From G963669295 sp963669295 (lineage in GTDB: Bacteria; Bacteroidota; Bacteroidia; Flavobacteriales_D; CALLUQ01): 64,000 nt of DNA. The stretch spans positions 4,154,001-4,218,000 of the forward strand of contig OY769938.1 of NCBI GenBank assembly GCA_963669295.1, written 5' to 3'. How positions within the stretch are numbered: the first letter of the stretch is position 1; each line of letters begins with the position of its first letter. The notes under the pieces were generated by a model, which was not told the origin of the DNA, did no database searches, and saw only the letters and a program-made list of their open reading frames with translations. A program made the position numbers and the translations under genes. Positions 60,124 through 64,000 of the stretch are shown here, piece by piece.

Positions 60124-61875
60124 CTACTTTACCTTATTGAATAGAAGGTGTAAAGCTTTAAACAAGGGCAGGTTCTCACGAATAAATTCACATAAATAGT
60201 TCCACTCTAATCTAATCGTGCCTGCCAAATTATTTTCGGGCACTTTTGATGGGGAGAAAAGCCTTATTCCATGCGACAATTCTGGGGTTCGACCAGCTAT
60301 AATTTCGTAGGTTGGCAATTCCTCAAAAAACATCTGCCATATTTTCTCGGTAAGCCGCATACTCAAGCCACATAGTAGCATTTTATCAGGGTGTTCGACC
60401 ACTGTTTTGATGTAGGTAATAAAGTCCTCAATTTGAGTTACTTTTAGCTGAGGTGCTTTTTCCTCTTTAGGGATTGCTTCCACTTGTTGCTGTAACGTTT
60501 CTATTTGCTCTTCCAACTTACGCTGAACCACCTCAGAACGTACATGAATGATTTTGTCCAGCAGAACCCGTTGCTGTGTTAAAAGCTCTGTCTTTGTTTG
60601 TTGAGCAATGTTCTGTCGTTTTTCCATGCTCTCTTGCTTTTCCTCCCAAACATCCCTGATGATTTGATCTATTAATGGCACACGTTTAGGGGTGAGGTGA
60701 AAAGATTGACAAAATGATTTCAGCTTTTGATGCATTTCGGCCTGGCGTATACGGACATGCCCTTTCTTGCAATGATAGTAATGGTATTTCTTACCTGTTT
60801 TGCCCCTTGAGGCAGAGCCGTGCAGTTGTTTGTTACAGTCTTTGCATTGAACAACATGACGGAATGGATAGGTAGAGTTTTTCATGTCTTTAGAAGCTAT
60901 TGCGGTGCGACTGATACTAAATGTGCCATCGGCTAATTCTATCACTGTTATTTTACCTCGATTGGCATTGTTAAAAGTGTCAATACTTACCAAGCCTTCA
61001 AATGGACACCTTACCGGCTGGTTGTTGGTCCACTTCTCTACTTTTATGCCACAATAAATAGGGTTGCATACATACCGTTGCAACATTTTTGGTGTCAATG
61101 GTTTTCCTCCACGGAAACCATTTAATTGCCCCGTTGCCCGGTTACGCACAGGAAACTTTCTTGTACGAAATCCCATCGCATTGACCTCAACACAAATTTC
61201 TTTATCGCTTAACAAACCTTCTTCCCTGAGTTGAAAAATGGCTCTGATCCAGGGTGCCTCATCAGGATCAGGAATGTGGATGGTTTTCTTCTTGCCCAAT
61301 TCATCTTCTACTTTCATGTTTCTGTAACCAATGTTGGCTCCACGTACCACATAACCTTGTTGAGCCAATCTGATTTCCTGGCCGATCATACGTGTTTGCA
61401 TTGTGGTGATTTCCTCGTAGGCAATTTCAGCCTTTAAATGCTCCGCTAACCTGCTTGGTGATCGAGAAGACCATTCGTATTCAAAACCAAGGTCGGCCAA
61501 TGTATTTTGCTCAGGCTGAATGATACCAGTAGTATCAATCAGTTGGATACCTAATGCCAAAAGTCTTCGCTTTAACTCCACATAACTGTGTGTTCCTTTA
61601 CGGGTAAACCGGTCAATAGAGTATACGTAAACCGCATCGATTTCATCTTTATGCTGTTCGAGGTAAGCAAACATTTCTTCCAATACAGGCCGGTAATCTC
61701 TTTGCCAACCTGAATACCCTTCTTCGAATACTTTGGTAATGTGGTGGCGATTCCTATCCGAAGCAAGATGAATACGTTGGAGTTGTAGTTCCGTGCTTTC
61801 TCCATGTAATTGTTGTTCTGGAGTAGAAACGCGAAGCAATGCCACGGCTCTACTTTTATTAGAAGAAAATGTCAT
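60124..61875 (-). CDS. large serine recombinase
   Basis: 583 aa from ATG 61875 (an upstream in-frame ATG at 61968 would add 31 residues without features). The resolvase catalytic domain has nucleophile Ser17 in ALLRVSTPEQQ, then the conserved YSIDRFTRKG motif. A Recombinase domain with GYRN and the sequence-recognition part follow (~190-330), then a zinc ribbon CKDCNK...C region (~340-380) and a coiled coil (~420-490), typical of large serine integrases that move elements between att sites without cofactors. It is distinct from the tyrosine recombinases here, so it likely defines another, possibly nested, element. Confidence 0.9.
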   Translation of the reverse strand: MTFSSNKSRAVALLRVSTPEQQLHGESTELQLQRIHLASDRNRHHITKVFEEGYSGWQRDYRPVLEEMFAYLEQHKDEIDAVYVYSIDRFTRKGTHSYVELKRRLLALGIQLIDTTGIIQPEQNTLADLGFEYEWSSRSPSRLAEHLKAEIAYEEITTMQTRMIGQEIRLAQQGYVVRGANIGYRNMKVEDELGKKKTIHIPDPDEAPWIRAIFQLREEGLLSDKEICVEVNAMGFRTRKFPVRNRATGQLNGFRGGKPLTPKMLQRYVCNPIYCGIKVEKWTNNQPVRCPFEGLVSIDTFNNANRGKITVIELADGTFSISRTAIASKDMKNSTYPFRHVVQCKDCNKQLHGSASRGKTGKKYHYYHCKKGHVRIRQAEMHQKLKSFCQSFHLTPKRVPLIDQIIRDVWEEKQESMEKRQNIAQQTKTELLTQQRVLLDKIIHVRSEVVQRKLEEQIETLQQQVEAIPKEEKAPQLKVTQIEDFITYIKTVVEHPDKMLLCGLSMRLTEKIWQMFFEELPTYEIIAGRTPELSHGIRLFSPSKVPENNLAGTIRLEWNYLCEFIRENLPLFKALHLLFNKVK

Positions 61876-62017
61876 TGTAGTTGGGTTAATGCACAAAACG
61901 GACGGCGGTGCTTTACACATCTGCCTGAGCTCGATGTTCCGCCGCCCGTTAAGGGCAACATCTTCCAAAAGAATGAATCAGGCATCAAGTGTAAAGCGAA
62001 AGTATTTTACACGAGTG

Positions 62018-62176
62018 CTAATCTTTGGACAAGTGTTCCTGCCGGTACAACTGGTAACAGATCAAAACAAATTCATACAGCTGGTTGATGGCCCTTTGTA
62101 ATTCCCTGTCCGACCATCCATTGGCACGCTCACCAAGGATTTCCCGGAACAGAGAAGGAGTGAGGGTTCTTTTCAA
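62018..62176 (-). CDS. 52-aa small ORF between the recombinase and the 113-aa gene
   Basis: Frame from TTG 62176 to TAG 62018: 'SLFREILGERANGWSDREL', 'AINQLYEFVLICYQLYRQE'. The composition is protein-like and helical. It is in the same frame as the 113-aa gene upstream and begins right after its TAA stop. It may be a separate small gene with a TTG start, or a readthrough extension. Confidence 0.4.
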   Translation of the reverse strand: MKRTLTPSLFREILGERANGWSDRELQRAINQLYEFVLICYQLYRQEHLSKD

Positions 62177-62185
62177 TGGCGGTCG

Positions 62186-62527
62186 TTAGGAAATGAAATG
62201 GTCGTGTGGGTATTCAGAGTCGAACATCACCTTTGCGTAATTCAATGCTTCAATATCATCTTCGGACATACCGGAAAATCTCATTTCTTCCTTTTTTACT
62301 TCACTTAGGTTGTTCAGCACAAATACCTTGGCAAAGGGGAATTGATCGTTGGTAAATACAGCTAAATCATCAATTGGGCCATGATTAAGAATGGTTTGAT
62401 AGATTTGATGTTGAAGTTTTTCAATCTCTTTCTTATCCAATACCAGGTTAACGGATCGTGTAGGAAGAAACTTTCCGTTAAATACATGTTGCCCTTTTAA
62501 GTAAGATGGTTGTAGTTGCCATGCCAT
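62186..62527 (-). CDS. small protein upstream of the serine recombinase
   Basis: A 113-aa protein from ATG 62527 (MAWQLQPSYLKG...); ATG 62566 adds 13 residues. It has 'NLVLDKKEIEKLQHQIYQTI', 'DDLAVFTNDQFPFAKVFVLNNL', 'EEMRFSGMSEDDIEALNYAKVMFDSEY'. No known family. It is on the same strand as the small ORF and the recombinase and is likely transcribed with them; it could be a recombination partner. Confidence 0.6.
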   Translation of the reverse strand: MAWQLQPSYLKGQHVFNGKFLPTRSVNLVLDKKEIEKLQHQIYQTILNHGPIDDLAVFTNDQFPFAKVFVLNNLSEVKKEEMRFSGMSEDDIEALNYAKVMFDSEYPHDHFIS

Positions 62528-62566
62528 AAATAGCGTTGAGTTAGGAGATAAAACGAAAATAGACAC

Positions 62567-62851
62567 CGGCCATTATTGCCGGAAAGCAAGCTGCTCAAAG
62601 CAGACCATCACCACAGATTGGTGATTTAATAAAAATTTAAGAATTGGGTTGTTGTTTTGTTTTACTTCCTGGCCAGAAGGAATGCTCCGATCATTTATTA
62701 CGCATGACCTGACAAAATTGGGCTTGTCATTATATCAGAAAAGTGCAAAAAAGTCAACACAAATTATTGGCCATTGTACGGATAACTGTGATAAGATTAT
62801 TCTTTTGTTAAAGAATTGAAAAAAGAGGTGTGTTGTGGTATAATAAGAATA
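62567..62851. other. intergenic with short hairpins
   Basis: Inverted repeats CCGGC/GCCGG near 62568-62582 and ATCACC/GGTGAT near 62608-62626 could terminate transcription on either strand. No gene seen. Confidence 0.4.
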
Positions 62852-64000
62852 CTATAACTTTTCCCGAATCTCTTTAATATACTTCAAGTTATAAGAAGAT
62901 ACTACAAGAATGATTACTGTTATAAAACCACCAACAAGAATTGAGTCACTATATCCACGTGCCTGAAATAATAAAAGGACATTTGCTACAAAAGGGAGTG
63001 CGTAAATCATTATTCTAGTTATATCCCTGCTAAGAGCATCCTTAAACAAAGGGAGCCAGGGGGTATCTAACGTCATGTCGTCTTCATTTTCCATTTTTGT
63101 TCTGACCTGAATGAGATAGGCTAAAAGGTAGGAGACCAATACAAACATAAATATTGGACAGGCATAAAATGCAGCATCGACATAAATTGAGATGCCGAAG
63201 AGGCTTAACGACTTATTTTCGGTTTCAATCAACCGTTTAAAGTGGTTTTTGGCTCTGGCAATATTCATATCTTTGATGTCATCCCAAAACATTAAAATAC
63301 TGGAGAAATACTCTGTCCTTCCTTCATGACGTTGAATAAGTGCCTCATAAGATTCAGGGAAGAATATATCCAGAAAGGACACTGCCATTGAAAATGTATC
63401 ACGTTTAAAGCAAGTACCTATTTCATAATTGGATCTTAAGTATGTCACATCATTTCCATCAAGACCATATAGGTAGAGAGCCATTGGTGCTTCAATATCA
63501 TTTGGATGGCCAAGCCTTGTCATTGGTCCGTCAACCACATGAGGTAAATCATCATATTTATGTTCGATACTTTTGGATTTAAATACTCCCTTGATAAGCT
63601 TGCTATCATCTTTTAAATAATGTTTAACAAGGCTTGACCTTATAACCTTTGGAATAGTATCCAGTTCAAATGTTTTATTCTTCTGTCGTATTTCTTCAAA
63701 TGCGTGTTTGACATTAAGGCTATCACATGGGTAGCCCATTATTATTGTGTCAGGCTCTGTATACAACTGAAAAAGCTCCTCAACGGTACTATTCTTTGTT
63801 GGCACAAAGTAGTGCGTAGGAAGTACGAAATAGTAGTGTTCTGTAGTATCAAGATAATTGTACCTCCTGAAATACTGTTCAACCTCTCTATATGTTTTGG
63901 AAAATTGGCTGGAAAAAGTGGTGCTTTTTTCTGAAACATAAGGCTCTGTTAGCAAATGGTTGTAAACCAGATATTCATAGTGGTGATAGTCAATTGCTTC
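62852..64000 (-). CDS. membrane protein, unknown function (N-terminus outside window)
   Basis: At least 382 aa; the frame is open to the right edge of the window, so the true start is outside it. The N-terminal ~280 residues are a large soluble domain ('RREVEQYFRRYNYLDTTEHYYFVLP'-like, with 'DTIIMGYPCDSL' and 'DAPMALYLYGLDGNDVTYLR'-like stretches). The C-terminal part has three or four membrane helices (ACPIFMFVLVSYLLAYLIQ, then IMIYALPFVANVLLLF and ILVGGFITVIILVVS). No family recognised. It lies outside the recombinase unit and is probably chromosomal. Confidence 0.6.
   Translation of the reverse strand, partial: EAIDYHHYEYLVYNHLLTEPYVSEKSTTFSSQFSKTYREVEQYFRRYNYLDTTEHYYFVLPTHYFVPTKNSTVEELFQLYTEPDTIIMGYPCDSLNVKHAFEEIRQKNKTFELDTIPKVIRSSLVKHYLKDDSKLIKGVFKSKSIEHKYDDLPHVVDGPMTRLGHPNDIEAPMALYLYGLDGNDVTYLRSNYEIGTCFKRDTFSMAVSFLDIFFPESYEALIQRHEGRTEYFSSILMFWDDIKDMNIARAKNHFKRLIETENKSLSLFGISIYVDAAFYACPIFMFVLVSYLLAYLIQVRTKMENEDDMTLDTPWLPLFKDALSRDITRIMIYALPFVANVLLLFQARGYSDSILVGGFITVIILVVSSYNLKYIKEIREKL

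Noticed and set aside
31015..62566. complete self-transmissible conjugative element
   Set aside because: Relaxase and coupling protein are present, but no VirB4-like ATPase, pilus or channel proteins can be seen, so only mobilization is supported within the window.

Overview
The window looks like a chromosome segment of a Bacteroidota bacterium, most likely a free-living, Cytophagales-like one. The clues are type IX secretion (T9SS) C-terminal sorting domains, two-component sensors of the Reg_prop/Y_Y_Y plus LytS type paired with LytTR regulators, Bacteroidota-type promoters (TAnnTTTG-like -7 boxes), a large RHS toxin protein with a cell-surface partner, and an ArdC-like protein next to a MobB-like relaxase. 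I cannot name a species.

Positions 1-8.8 kb hold the end of a T9SS cargo gene, a small secreted protein, and two paralogous sensor kinases (about 1000 aa each) that flank a lipoprotein gene. The second kinase runs into a LytTR response regulator. Both kinase leaders carry the same promoter-hairpin arrangement, and the stems differ by compensatory changes. Positions 8.8-9.95 kb are non-coding: a 22-bp tandem repeat array of about 21 units, then dispersed palindromes.

Positions 9.95-30.6 kb look like one operon of about 20 kb whose genes overlap or nearly touch. It encodes two small secreted repeat proteins, a 1264-aa FG-GAP propeller protein, a lipoprotein, a 2064-aa surface protein of the kind that partners RHS proteins, a LolA-like periplasmic protein, and a 2650-aa RHS protein. 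The RHS protein has an embedded Ycf48-like propeller and a variable toxin tip, followed by a probable immunity gene. Orphan fragments of the same locus (an RHS tip cassette, a TPR gene, a toxin tail and a coupled immunity-like gene) lie about 19 kb away at 49.1-51.8 kb.

Positions 31-49 kb and 57.8-62.6 kb are mobile DNA. They hold a tyrosine integrase beside a tRNA 3'-end fragment, a DprA/phosphoribosyltransferase pair, a relaxase with its accessory protein and an oriT-like region, a sigma region 2-only protein, a VirD4-like coupling protein with membrane partners, and a tandem pair of tyrosine recombinases of which the second lacks a catalytic Arg. A two-gene membrane module of unknown function, a CoiA-like protein, an ArdC-like protein and a large serine recombinase follow. 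Two homologous small genes (31.0 kb minus, 59.1 kb plus) with matching leaders face outward at either side. No conjugative pilus/channel genes are present, so the element looks mobilizable rather than self-transmissible.

The strongest candidates for an undescribed system are the minus-strand operon at 51.9-55.2 kb (SPL-family radical SAM enzyme plus a methyltransferase-like/SF1 helicase fusion), the DprA-phosphoribosyltransferase pair at 33.2-34.5 kb, and the two-gene module at 46.3-47.9 kb. Two strongly folded non-coding elements (60010-60119 and 57472-57551) are also not explained by the genes.
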